Shown here: positions 18,948 through 26,871 of the stretch, one piece after another
Position numbering within the stretch: the first letter of the stretch is position 1
Layout of the letters: each line of letters starts with the position of its first letter
DNA from: F1-120-MAGs238 sp964484185
GTDB lineage: Bacteria > Planctomycetota > Phycisphaerae > Phycisphaerales > UBA1924
Assembly (NCBI GenBank): GCA_964484185.1
Contig: CAZAEQ010000003.1
Span: 62,001-126,000, forward strand
Direction: 5' to 3'
Length of the DNA stretch: 64,000 bases
The notes under the pieces: model-generated
The model's database searches: none
What the model was told of the DNA's origin: nothing
What the model saw: the letters and a program-made list of their open reading frames with translations, nothing else
Position numbers and translations under genes: made by a program

Positions 18948-19718
18948 ATGTGCAATGTGTGGCACCTAGTGAATCTCGAAGTCTGGCAGTACTCTGCTGC
19001 TTTCGGTACTTTGCGGCCAAAAAAGCGAAATGAGATCAGTGGGTGTAGAGCGTTTGCAAATGCTCGGGCCTTTACACTTGTTGAATTGTTGGTTGTTATT
19101 GCCGTTCTAGCTATTCTGGTTGGGTTGCTATCGCCCACCCTTAGCGGTGTGTCACGTCGCGCTCGACTGACTCGTGAATTGCTGAACGCAGCACAGCTTT
19201 CAGCATCTGTTACCCAATATACAGCACAATGCAAAGATGTATTTCCACTGGTGGATGAAAATCCGTTTCGTTGCAGTTGGAATTGGCCGCGAGCTCTCGT
19301 TGCTTCGGGATTGCTAGATAACGAGACTCAGGCCGATGCGGTTGGGTATCGCTCGTCCGTACCAGAGAATCGGTACCACCAATCTGTTTGCATGACCTAC
19401 GACCCCGAACGAATGGTAATAGGTCAAACTGTCTCAGAAGTCGGGGCTCGATCTACGTCGGTGATGTTGAGTAACGTGACGTTTCCAAGTAGAAAGGTCG
19501 GTTTGTTGCTTCGTAGATTTGATATTTATGACTCGCAGAGCGCATTCTGTTGCGCAAGTCCCACGGCAGACGTACCTGTGGCGCTTGTTGATGGCAGCAC
19601 AATTATTGGCAATTCACATCGCATGGTTTGGCATGCGGAACAGATCACGGTTGTAGATGGAATAGGCGTACCCGGTTATTCGACTTGGGGCGGATATAAG
19701 TCGTTCGATTTACCTTGA
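18948..19718 (+). CDS. Type II secretion/type IV pilin-like pseudopilin
   Basis: This 256-residue protein has the class III signal AFTLVELLVVIAVLAILVGLL at about residues 41-61: prepilin peptidase would cleave before the Phe, with Glu at +5. The 40-residue leader from ATG 18948 is long; a TTG about 25 codons before the cleavage site is an alternative start. The rest is a globular domain with several Cys and no recognised fold beyond planctomycete pseudopilins. It opens a run of four plus-strand genes with lower GC than the flanks and is followed 22 bases later by the Cys-rich protein. Confidence 0.7.
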   Translation: MCNVWHLVNLEVWQYSAAFGTLRPKKRNEISGCRAFANARAFTLVELLVVIAVLAILVGLLSPTLSGVSRRARLTRELLNAAQLSASVTQYTAQCKDVFPLVDENPFRCSWNWPRALVASGLLDNETQADAVGYRSSVPENRYHQSVCMTYDPERMVIGQTVSEVGARSTSVMLSNVTFPSRKVGLLLRRFDIYDSQSAFCCASPTADVPVALVDGSTIIGNSHRMVWHAEQITVVDGIGVPGYSTWGGYKSFDLP

Positions 19719-19740
19719 GTTTTTCAAAGGAGTTTGGAAA

Positions 19741-20148
19741 ATGAAGATCAGAATGTATTCGATTGTTTCAACGGCATTGTTCTCGTTAGGAACGGGGTTG
19801 ACATGTTACGGGGTGTATACGTGTTGCAACTCAAATTGGAGTTATGGCAATGGAACAGCAGGGGACTGTGAGGGGACATCGACAATTGTTTGCGAGGAAG
19901 CTCCGAGCGTTGGTGGTGTTCCTCCCGGCTTCGTACTTGAAAATTCACGTAAAGCAAACTGCTACACCTATTCGTCAGGAGTTGCGGGATTTACGCGTCA
20001 AGATTGTAGTCAAACTCCACCACCAGGCATGGTGCGAATTGGCCCACCGACTGATGGCTGGTGCTGTTACACTAACGCATCTTCTCCAACGGCAACTACG
20101 CCACTCACGTGGAACGCTCAGTTTTGTGGCAAGCTGAGTTGTAATTGA
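19741..20148 (+). CDS. Small secreted cysteine-rich protein
   Basis: This 135-residue protein has an N-terminal hydrophobic export segment (IVSTALFSLGTGLTCYGV) and 11 cysteines, two as CC pairs, in a Gly/Pro/Ser/Thr-rich background. GGAG lies just before the ATG. The cysteine density implies several disulfides after export. I recognise no family. The MauE-like redox membrane protein encoded two genes downstream could serve its folding (inference). Confidence 0.65.
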   Translation: MKIRMYSIVSTALFSLGTGLTCYGVYTCCNSNWSYGNGTAGDCEGTSTIVCEEAPSVGGVPPGFVLENSRKANCYTYSSGVAGFTRQDCSQTPPPGMVRIGPPTDGWCCYTNASSPTATTPLTWNAQFCGKLSCN

Positions 20149-20183
20149 ACCTGTGGTCAATTTGATCGAGAAAGAAGGCTGCC

Positions 20184-21122
20184 GTGAGCCATCGGGATTT
20201 CCGAGCAAGATTAGGATTGCTCGCCTCTATATTTATGAGTTCTATTGGGTGGGCGAGCCCCCCTGATGTTGCTGATGCGCTCAGACCATTTGTTGCACTA
20301 AGTACGTCACACCAAACCGTTGTAGCACGTTACTCGGCCCTTAAAACGAGCGAGGTCGCCAGTGAGGCGGTTTTTTTCTACTCACTTGACGACACTCTTT
20401 ACGGTTCTGTTGGTGGTGACCAATGGGTATTTCGAGCTAGAGACAATATTTTGGTCCGGCACGACATAAGCAATAATTCTGGTTTGACAAAAGAGGGACC
20501 ACTTGCCTTTCCAACAGATTGCAATGTTGATTCTATATTCCCCGGAGTTGTTCTGCGAGATTTTTCCCGTCGCCCTGAATTAGTTGAATCGATTACTCAA
20601 CTCGCCAATGGCAACACTCGCATTAACGCAAGGGTTCAAGGCGGTCGGTGCTTTGGCGTCGAGGACGCCAAAAGATTTCCCGAATTGACATGCGAACTGG
20701 ACATATCGCCGGACGGCAATGTGGTCCGCCAGCTTTGGCAAAATCCTCGAGAAAAGATCGAGACTGTTTACAATTACTCTGTTGACTCTCCAAAGGGTTT
20801 TGGGGTAGTGCGATCTTATTTGCCGGGAGTTGAACTTGTCAGTATTGAACTCTTCGACACGCCTCCGGATTGGTGTACAGATCCAGCCAAACTCGATGCG
20901 ATGTCCTCCGAACTCCGGGCAAAGGTAGCGATCAAGATCGCATCGGTTATCGCCAAACGCGAAGCTCCGCAAACGGCGGTAAACCCGTTGTCGTCGGCGC
21001 CAGTGCAATCGGTGTCGCCCGATGCCATCGTTGGTACGACGAAGTGGCGGGCGCCATTGTTGAGTCTGGGCGCGATCATCCTCGTTGTTGCCTTATACGC
21101 TTGGAGAAAGAATCGCGCATGA
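20184..21122 (+). CDS. Exported protein with C-terminal membrane anchor, family unknown
   Basis: This 312-residue protein has an N-terminal signal (LGLLASIFMSSIGWASPP) and a C-terminal hydrophobic helix followed by basic residues (LLSLGAIILVVALYAWRKNRA), suggesting a periplasmic domain tethered to the inner membrane. The start at 20184 is a GTG. The middle contains mixed strands, e.g. WVFRARDNILVRHD, but no motif I can name. Its TGA overlaps the ATG of the next gene (ATGA), so the two are translationally coupled. Confidence 0.65.
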   Translation: MSHRDFRARLGLLASIFMSSIGWASPPDVADALRPFVALSTSHQTVVARYSALKTSEVASEAVFFYSLDDTLYGSVGGDQWVFRARDNILVRHDISNNSGLTKEGPLAFPTDCNVDSIFPGVVLRDFSRRPELVESITQLANGNTRINARVQGGRCFGVEDAKRFPELTCELDISPDGNVVRQLWQNPREKIETVYNYSVDSPKGFGVVRSYLPGVELVSIELFDTPPDWCTDPAKLDAMSSELRAKVAIKIASVIAKREAPQTAVNPLSSAPVQSVSPDAIVGTTKWRAPLLSLGAIILVVALYAWRKNRA

Positions 21123-21631
21123 GGCGGAGTTTGGAAAAATGGTGGTCGCTTCTCGCAACGCTCGGCATCGCTCTGTGCGCAATCTGGCTCATGCTTGCTG
21201 GATTACTAAAGTGGTTTGATTTAGCGGACTTCCAAGCTGCGCTCGAAATGCAGCGTGTGTTTGTTGGACAGACCTTGGCCGCTGCGGCTAAAGTCATTCC
21301 GCCTGCACAGCTGCTTATTGGCACACTCGCTCTGTATTGGGTTTCGACGCATAGGCTGAAGTTAAGCGCTTCACTGCTTGCGGGCATGTTTCTCATGATG
21401 TCGATGTATCTCTTTTGGATTCAATGGCACCCACCTCTTACACCTACTAGCTGTGGATGTGGATTTTCTCGAGCAATCGTTGAAAACTGGGGAATGCTCG
21501 GGCTGGAGAATGCGGTCATTGCACTTGGACTTGCATTCGCAGCGATGACCTCGAAATCGATTCATTCAATTCGCCCAGTTCGAGAAACTGTCGCGTCGAC
21601 TCAAGAATCGAGCGACGCGGTCCAAGCCTAA
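21119..21631 (+). CDS. MauE/DoxX-like redox-associated membrane protein
   Basis: This 170-residue protein has four predicted helices: LLATLGIALCAIWLMLAGLL, LLIGTLALYWVST, LLAGMFLMMSMYLFWIQW and NAVIALGLAFAAM. A CGCG motif (TSCGCGFSRA) lies on the loop before helix 4. This topology matches the MauE/DoxX family; MauE is needed for disulfide formation in the methylamine dehydrogenase small subunit. No mau structural genes are present. The ATG at 21119 overlaps the upstream stop. Together with the 11-Cys protein this suggests a dedicated disulfide-forming pathway (inference). Confidence 0.65.
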   Translation: MRRSLEKWWSLLATLGIALCAIWLMLAGLLKWFDLADFQAALEMQRVFVGQTLAAAAKVIPPAQLLIGTLALYWVSTHRLKLSASLLAGMFLMMSMYLFWIQWHPPLTPTSCGCGFSRAIVENWGMLGLENAVIALGLAFAAMTSKSIHSIRPVRETVASTQESSDAVQA

Positions 21632-21807
21632 TTATCTGTCAGCGACGTTTTAATGCGGATTGGAACTGGGCACCGTGTTGTTTGGGGGGGGCGTGGATGT
21701 TCATGCAATCAAGAGCAATGACCCAGTGGGTGTGGAGGCCAATTGGCATAGACGGATTGTGAAATTTTGTTTGCTGGTGCGCTGGTCCGGAGTGCCAAAC
21801 GCATATT

Positions 21808-22926
21808 TCATTTTAGCGTACTTATTGCTTGGTTCCATGGGCGCAGCCAACTTCCGTTATTCTCCGGCACTTCCATGCGAACTTCGACATCTCTTAGTTT
21901 CCGCCAGTTTCCGGCAGCGTTCTCAACGAAAAACGCAGCCTCCTTCTTCTTGCCGCCAATTCGCCGAAAGGCATCATCGAACCACCACAAATATTGCTCC
22001 CAGCTTTCGCTCCGCCACGGCTCGCCAGCTTCGATGTTCTTTAGAATTGCCGTTGTGGCGGGGTTGGCTTCACTTGAGTAAGACTTGATCCCGGCCTTTC
22101 GCGCGCGAGCCACGTCAGCCTGGCGAAGAAAGGCCAAAAGGTCGTCCTCAACCCAATAATCTAGAGCGCCGCCACCCTTTTTGGTGTCCCAACGTCCCTC
22201 GCTAAATCGTCTGAGGTTAAAGTGTTTGCCCGTTGCACATGACGTGGCGCCCGCTGCTGCCCAAAGGACCATGTCGGTGCAGCAGTAGCCTACCAGTGTC
22301 TTCACTCCAGCCTTCTCAAGGTTGGACAAGAGTGACAGAGTTCCCGCGAGGTCTTCAACGTGGCTCAGTTCCGTTCTAGGCTCAACGCCCGTGTCGAAGA
22401 CTATGTACACACGCTCAAATGGATATGACGTGATTAGCGAGACGAGTTCGTGCGCGCGATTAGGCTCGGCCAAGTCAACGGGCCGGATGAGCAAAGTAGG
22501 GACTACCTGCGCTTTCAGTCGCGACTGTAAATCACCAGCTAATCCCAAAACGTTTTGGTAGTACTTATTCGGATAGCTGCGCGGTCGCGTGGCGGGGGAG
22601 CACACTGAGGGGACCGCCAATCTCTCGACCACTTGCTTCAGATCGTCTAGGACCTCATCCCACCAAGCGTAGTCAGAAAGATCCTGAGTCTCGACATCTT
22701 CGGGGAAGTACTCCCACTCCTGCAGGCATCCTTTGTCAGACTTTGGAAAATACATCTGCGGATCGAAGATCATCTCGAAGTTTTTTCGATTAGTCTTCGA
22801 TATCTGAGAGGCCATTCCAGCTTCGTCGTTATCTGCCGGGCTGAGTATCGCCCCTGAATATTGACGCAGTGATTCCACACTGATGAGGTTCCAACACTCG
22901 TGCCCCATCTGGTGATAACAGCCCAT
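21808..22926 (-). CDS. Unrecognised 372-residue protein of the nuclease/kinase cassette
   Basis: The start is ATG at 22926 (MGCYHQMGHECW) with AAGGAT upstream, 10 bases after the kinase stop. It is soluble and Trp-rich with alternating strand/helix character (VVPTLLIRPVD, ERVYIVFDTGVE, AGVKTLVGYCC), which suggests an alpha/beta, possibly TIM-barrel, fold. Segments such as ILSPADNDEAGMA, FDPQMYFPK and TGKHFNLRRFSEGRW look like conserved pockets but I cannot assign a function. It may be the effector or substrate of the adjacent kinase. Confidence 0.6.
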   Translation of the reverse strand: MGCYHQMGHECWNLISVESLRQYSGAILSPADNDEAGMASQISKTNRKNFEMIFDPQMYFPKSDKGCLQEWEYFPEDVETQDLSDYAWWDEVLDDLKQVVERLAVPSVCSPATRPRSYPNKYYQNVLGLAGDLQSRLKAQVVPTLLIRPVDLAEPNRAHELVSLITSYPFERVYIVFDTGVEPRTELSHVEDLAGTLSLLSNLEKAGVKTLVGYCCTDMVLWAAAGATSCATGKHFNLRRFSEGRWDTKKGGGALDYWVEDDLLAFLRQADVARARKAGIKSYSSEANPATTAILKNIEAGEPWRSESWEQYLWWFDDAFRRIGGKKKEAAFFVENAAGNWRKLRDVEVRMEVPENNGSWLRPWNQAISTLK

Positions 22927-22936
22927 TTGAAGATCC

Positions 22937-23794
22937 TTAATTGAATGCGACCTCAAGATCGCGATGAAACCTGAACCTGTTGTACGACCAAGGTGCAACC
23001 ATCCTGTACAACAGCGACATGCCCGCTACGTGGACTCTGGACTTGAACAGTTCAGACGGACCAACTCTGCTTCTGACTCGACCCACAATGTCAATCGGAA
23101 GGTCTGCGTCCGCGCTGATTTGATAAGGGTGCATGCCGAGTGTGACCATCGACAACGTCACTGCGAGCGAAAACTGATCAGAACGCCAATCGATAAGATC
23201 CTTCTCATTGTTCAGTTGCTCGGGAGACGCGAACATCGGAGTACAAGGTCCCTGGTCTTGGAAAGTCTGTGTAATTGATGCCTCGTCAAGCAACCTAGCT
23301 ATCCCAAAATCAACTAGCACTGGGCGATCACCCGGCTGCCGAAACATTATATTTTCGGGTTTGATGTCTCTGTGAACGCAGCGACCGTAAGCGCCGTTGA
23401 GATAGGCAAGCGCAGTCACAATCTCCTTGCCGATACGGAGACTCTCAATAACTGAAAGTCGAACGCTGTTGGATCGAGCCCCCAACGTTCCACCCGCGAA
23501 AAACTCTTCGATGAGGTACCTAACCGTCAACTTCTCGGCGATCACTAGCGTCCCCTCCCCGACGAGACGTGCAACACATGGGTGGTTCGCATCGCGGAGT
23601 ATCTTGGCCTCTCTCTCGCTACGCGCACTAGCGCGTGCGGCGTCCATCAGCTTGATCGCAAACTGCTTTCCTTCGGCATCTCTGACTCGATAGACAACTT
23701 TGAAGGCACCCGACCATGGTCCCTCGATTATCTCCAATTGCAAAGTGCCGCAGACCTTGGCCGCGACTTTATCATCAATCTTGTCGTTCGCCAT
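22937..23794 (-). CDS. Stand-alone cytoplasmic Ser/Thr protein kinase
   Basis: This 285-residue protein is almost only a kinase domain: ATP lysine in FAIKLM (K48), catalytic HRDIKPEN (141-148), DFG (162-164) and SPEQ in the activation segment. The glycine loop is atypical (EGPWSGAFKVVY). There is no membrane helix or TPR region, unlike the sigma-linked kinase at 2.6-5.0 kb. The ATG lies 20 bases inside the upstream nuclease-like gene, and the downstream gene starts 10 bases after its stop, so the three form an operon. Confidence 0.85.
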   Translation of the reverse strand: MANDKIDDKVAAKVCGTLQLEIIEGPWSGAFKVVYRVRDAEGKQFAIKLMDAARASARSEREAKILRDANHPCVARLVGEGTLVIAEKLTVRYLIEEFFAGGTLGARSNSVRLSVIESLRIGKEIVTALAYLNGAYGRCVHRDIKPENIMFRQPGDRPVLVDFGIARLLDEASITQTFQDQGPCTPMFASPEQLNNEKDLIDWRSDQFSLAVTLSMVTLGMHPYQISADADLPIDIVGRVRSRVGPSELFKSRVHVAGMSLLYRMVAPWSYNRFRFHRDLEVAFN

Positions 23795-24272
23795 CAGAGG
23801 ATTCCGACAACGCTTTGTGTGTTAGTCCAGGAAGTATTGGCACCACCGAAGGTGCCTCGTGCAAGACCACAATCGCGTCATCGATTATACTACATATTCC
23901 GACTGAGCGTTCTGTAAACTCACTTAGAAATCTCTGTGCTCTCAATGCCGTAGGTTTTGGCAAAAGTACGTAGGTTTTGTGAGCGAATGAAGTCGCGCGG
24001 AAGGCTTGATTCAGCGCCTTACGCCAATTCTTGAGTTTGGCTTCCAGTGCCACGAGCATTGACTCTCCGCAATGCAGCAGAATGTCGGTGCGGCCCCCCG
24101 GAAATTCGAACTCAAACGAGAGTCCGTTGCTGTTCCAAGGACAGTTCTCCCGCAACAAAAGACTCGCGTGTAGTACCATGCTGCGCTCCGTGCTGAAGTT
24201 CACGCGTGCGCGACGCTTCCGCCTTTGTTTCTTGGCTGCTCCGCTCGCACTGCGCTGCCCTTTTACCCGCAT
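23775..24272 (-). CDS. PD-(D/E)XK nuclease-superfamily-like protein
   Basis: This 165-residue protein has AAGGAA upstream of ATG 24272. After a basic N-terminus (KKQRRKRRAR) it shows the core of a restriction-endonuclease-like fold: FEFEF, GGRTDILLH (D63), ALEAKLKNW (E77-x-K79) then ALNQA (Q89) and KTYVLLPKP. This D...ExK...Q pattern is typical of Mg-dependent nucleases. It is small for a complete restriction enzyme and has no methylase partner. It is first in an operon with a kinase and an unknown protein. Confidence 0.6.
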   Translation of the reverse strand: MRVKGQRSASGAAKKQRRKRRARVNFSTERSMVLHASLLLRENCPWNSNGLSFEFEFPGGRTDILLHCGESMLVALEAKLKNWRKALNQAFRATSFAHKTYVLLPKPTALRAQRFLSEFTERSVGICSIIDDAIVVLHEAPSVVPILPGLTHKALSESSDGERQD

Positions 24273-24642
24273 GTGTTCCTTCTGTAATCCGTGAGGTTGT
24301 TATTCCGCAACTGTGATGCCAAGAGGGTAAGTGCGGACATGTGCAGGAACTGCCGCCTGGCTTCGAGCCAACCACGCCGACCCAGCATCCAAGCTAACAG
24401 ACCTGTCTATTTAGCCTTCGGACCGCGATTAGACCTTACCAAAACCTGACAATCTCACGGGAATCGTCGAATCTTTCGCCGGCAGCTCTCCGGGCCAAGC
24501 TTCTATTTTCACCCTCTTGCCCCGAATTGTTGACCCCAAACCACCACCTGCTACGATCCCACCCTTGCGACCCGGCTTGCGGTGCGCATTGGAGTATTTG
24601 GTGGGGGGCTGATGGATTAGTCCAGATGACCTCGCGCCTCAT
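24273..24642. other. Intergenic region between accessory cassette and tRNA-Thr
   Basis: About 370 bases separate the divergent nuclease gene and tRNA-Thr. It must hold the cassette promoter (not clearly seen) and contains a candidate promoter for the tRNA/tuf side at 24530-24557. I saw no att-like repeat of the tRNA 3' end and no coding region; an antisense frame across the tRNA is spurious. Confidence 0.5.
24530..24557 (+). promoter_or_regulatory. Candidate promoter for tRNA-Thr/tuf
   Basis: TTGACC (24530-24535) and TACGAT (24552-24557) with a 16-base spacer lie about 85 bases before tRNA-Thr. The match to consensus is moderate. Confidence 0.4.
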
Positions 24643-24714
24643 GCCGCTGTAGCTCAGTGGTAGAGCGCACCCTTGGTAAGGGTGAGGTCGTGGGTTCAAA
24701 TCCCACTAGCGGCT
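24643..24714 (+). tRNA. tRNA-Thr (GGT)
   Basis: A cloverleaf is visible: acceptor GCCGCTG/TAGCGGC, anticodon loop TTGGTAA giving anticodon GGT, and T arm GTGGGTTCAAATCCCAC. CCA is not encoded. It lies about 200 bases upstream of tuf, a common bacterial arrangement, and is the right boundary of the atypical region. Confidence 0.95.
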
Positions 24715-24916
24715 CTTTCGCTGGTTCGTGCTGTTTTCAGCATGGAATCAGCAACTTCAGGCTTGTCCGCATCTGTTTGCGGAATTCAACGGGCCTGAAA
24801 TTGTGTTCGTTCTTCGTCCCAAAGTCTACTGGGTGAAAAACCCGGAACGCTGTGGGTGTCACAAGTCGTTGGTCCTGGGCAAACCGCCTGGGACCCAAAT
24901 TTGGTGGAGTTCAGTC

Positions 24917-26116
24917 ATGGCAAAGGGCGTATTCGAGCGTAGCAAACCACACGTAAACGTTGGCACAATTGGTCACATCGACCATGGTAAGTCAACACTC
25001 ACCGCAGCCCTCTCGGCCCGCTCAGCGGCCCGTTTCGGCGGCGAAATCAAGTCGTACGCAGACATCACCAAGGGTGGTACCGTCCGCGACGCCAATAAGA
25101 CCGTGACGATCGCTTCGTCACACACTGAATACCAGACCGACAATCGCCACTACGCACACGTCGACTGTCCAGGCCACGCCGACTTCGTGAAGAACATGAT
25201 CACCGGTGCGGCTCAGATGGACGGCGCGATCCTCGTCGTGTCGGCCGCTGACGGTCCCATGCCCCAGACCCGCGAGCACGTGCTGCTTGCCCGTCAGGTC
25301 GGCGTGCCCCACATCGTCGTATTCCTTAATAAGGTTGACCTCGTTGACGATCCGGAACTTCTCGACCTGGTCGAGATGGAAGTCCGCGATCTGCTCAAGA
25401 AGTACAACTTCCCCGGCGACACCACTCCCGTCGTTCGTGGTCAGTCCAAGCTCGCGCTTGAGAACCCACGTGATGACAAGGCTTGTGCACCGATCGATGA
25501 ACTCTTCAAGGCCATCGATACCTTCATTCCTGAGCCGACCCGCGAAGTCGACAAGCCATTCCTCATGAGCATCGAAGACGTGTTCTCGATCAAGGGCCGC
25601 GGTACCGTGGCAACTGTTCGTATCGAACGCGGCATCGTCAAGGTCGGCGATGCGGTTGAAATCGTCGGTCTCCGTCCGGAAATCAAGAAGTCGGTCGTCA
25701 CCGGCGTCGAAATGTTCCAGAAGACTCTCGATGAAGGTCGCGCTGGCGAAAACGTCGGAGCCCTGCTCCGTGGCGTTGAAAAGGAAGACATCGAACGTGG
25801 CCAGGTTCTCTGCAAGCCAGGTTCCATCCTTCCCCACACCCAGTTCAAGGCCGAAGTTTACGTGCTCAAGGCTGAAGAAGGTGGCCGCAAGACCCCGTTC
25901 TTCTCAGGCTATCGCCCCCAGTTCTACTTCCGCACAACGGACGTGACCGGCGGCGTGAAGCTCGTCGGCGGCGCAGAAATGTGCATGCCCGGCGACAACG
26001 TTGCGATCGAAGTTGAACTCCTTGGCGCAGTCGCCATGGAGAAGGGCCTCCGCTTCGCTATCCGCGAAGGTGGACGCACGATCGGTTCAGGCGTTGTGTC
26101 TGAAATCATCAAGTAA
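24917..26116 (+). CDS. tuf: Translation elongation factor Tu
   Basis: This 399-residue GTPase starts at ATG 24917 (MAKGVFERSKPHVNVGTIGH) with GGTGGAG upstream. It has P-loop GHIDHGKS (19-26), DCPGHADF and NKVDLVDD, then domains 2 and 3. It delivers aminoacyl-tRNA to the ribosome. The usual switch I block containing RGITI is replaced by AKGGTVRDANKTVTIASS, which I recall as a planctomycete feature, and the P-loop Thr is Ser. A hairpin follows at 26131-26156. Confidence 0.97.
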   Translation: MAKGVFERSKPHVNVGTIGHIDHGKSTLTAALSARSAARFGGEIKSYADITKGGTVRDANKTVTIASSHTEYQTDNRHYAHVDCPGHADFVKNMITGAAQMDGAILVVSAADGPMPQTREHVLLARQVGVPHIVVFLNKVDLVDDPELLDLVEMEVRDLLKKYNFPGDTTPVVRGQSKLALENPRDDKACAPIDELFKAIDTFIPEPTREVDKPFLMSIEDVFSIKGRGTVATVRIERGIVKVGDAVEIVGLRPEIKKSVVTGVEMFQKTLDEGRAGENVGALLRGVEKEDIERGQVLCKPGSILPHTQFKAEVYVLKAEEGGRKTPFFSGYRPQFYFRTTDVTGGVKLVGGAEMCMPGDNVAIEVELLGAVAMEKGLRFAIREGGRTIGSGVVSEIIK

Positions 26117-26130
26117 GTTTGAAATTCGCT

Positions 26131-26156
26131 GCCCCGGGTGTGAAAACATCCGGGGC
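26131..26156 (+). terminator. Hairpin downstream of tuf (terminator or attenuator)
   Basis: A 10-bp stem (GCCCCGGGTG / CATCCGGGGC, one G-U pair) encloses a TGAAAA loop 14 bases after the tuf stop. Only a weak T stretch follows, so termination may be partial. Confidence 0.6.
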
Positions 26157-26441
26157 AGATTTGTCGGAAAATTGCATTGGCGGAGACGAGCTGCTGATGT
26201 GATCCTCGCCGCGGAAATGGTGGCGGAATGACTTGCTGTTGGGAGCAGCGGGTGATTCAGAGGTGGTGTAGCTGAGCGTTGCGAAGGCTTTGAAAGAAGT
26301 TGAAGCAGGGCAAGGTGGCACTACTTGGTGGAAAAAACCGAAAGCGAGGCGCGTGACTACTACTTGCGGCCTCGCTGTCTGTGTTGATAGCGAGAGGCAT
26401 GGTCTTTCCCGGCCAGCCTCAATTGAAAGCAGGGTTTTCAC
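26157..26441 (+). other. Leader region upstream of rpmG
   Basis: There is no gene in this 285-base stretch. It contains a hairpin with a 7-bp stem GCGAGGC (26344-26350) / GCCTCGC (26369-26375) about 70 bases before rpmG, and a further related GCGAGAGGC sequence just after it. A regulatory leader for rpmG is possible but no known riboswitch or ribosomal-protein site is recognised. Confidence 0.35.
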
Positions 26442-26624
26442 ATGGCGAAGAAGAAATCTGGGGCGCGTGAGTATGTGTGGCTGCAATGTACGGAATCGGG
26501 CGATTTGAACTATCGCACCGAAATCAATACAAAGGGCGGCATCGCTGAGAAGCTGAAGGAAGGCTTCAGCAAGTATTGCCCGCGCCTTCGCAAGCATACC
26601 AAGCACCGCATTAAGCGTAAGTAA
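26442..26624 (+). CDS. rpmG: 50S ribosomal protein L33
   Basis: This 60-residue basic protein, MAKKKSGAREYVWLQC, continues with TESGDLNYRTEINTK and ends HTKHRIKRK, matching L33. It has two Cys only, so it is the zinc-free type rather than the CxxC form. The position between tuf and tRNA-Trp/secE is the usual one. Confidence 0.93.
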   Translation: MAKKKSGAREYVWLQCTESGDLNYRTEINTKGGIAEKLKEGFSKYCPRLRKHTKHRIKRK

Positions 26625-26657
26625 TTGGTGCGTACTGCGAGAGCGGTACGGCATCAT

Positions 26658-26677
26658 GCACTAGGCAATTAGGTACT
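26658..26677 (-). repeat. Short dispersed intergenic repeat, copy 3
   Basis: The minus strand reads AGTACCTAATTGCCTAGTGC, matching the copies at 6035 and 7634. It lies between rpmG and tRNA-Trp. Confidence 0.5.
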
Positions 26678-26765
26678 AGCTACGCAACAGGCGTGCGCGA
26701 GAACCTAAGAACTAGTTACAGACTTTCGGAATCGCCGAGGCTCTTGAGCTTTCGGCATCCGGGTT

Positions 26766-26838
26766 ACGTCGGTAGCTCAGCTGGTAGAGCAGCGGATTCC
26801 AAATCCGCAGGTCGTGGGTTCGATCCCCTCCCGACGTG
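26766..26838 (+). tRNA. tRNA-Trp (CCA)
   Basis: Acceptor ACGTCGG/CCGACGT, anticodon loop TTCCAAA giving anticodon CCA, T-loop TTCGATC and discriminator G. It lies directly upstream of secE, the classical arrangement. Confidence 0.95.
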
Positions 26839-26871
26839 TTCATGGAAGCTACAAAAAATTCTGGGGTCTCA

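Noticed and set aside
18677..19234. N-terminal extension of clpB by 186 codons
   Set aside because: The extension overlaps the divergent pseudopilin gene, is Pro/Ser-rich and has no ClpB homology; the normal ClpB N-terminus starts at 18676.
21684..21691. Run of eight G as a possible phase-variable tract
   Set aside because: It lies between genes and outside any supported reading frame or recognised promoter, so slippage would have no visible effect.
21660..22088. Plus-strand frame downstream of the MauE-like gene as a transposase remnant
   Set aside because: Its second half is antisense to the 21808-22926 gene and the first half has no transposase motif or terminal repeats.
18677..24642. 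Prophage or integrative element with att sites
   Set aside because: No integrase, phage structural gene or repeat of the tRNA-Thr 3' end could be found by eye.
24436..24699. Minus-strand frame of 87 residues across tRNA-Thr
   Set aside because: It begins MNPRPHPYQGCALPLSYSG, the familiar spurious translation of a tRNA gene read antisense, and has no independent support.
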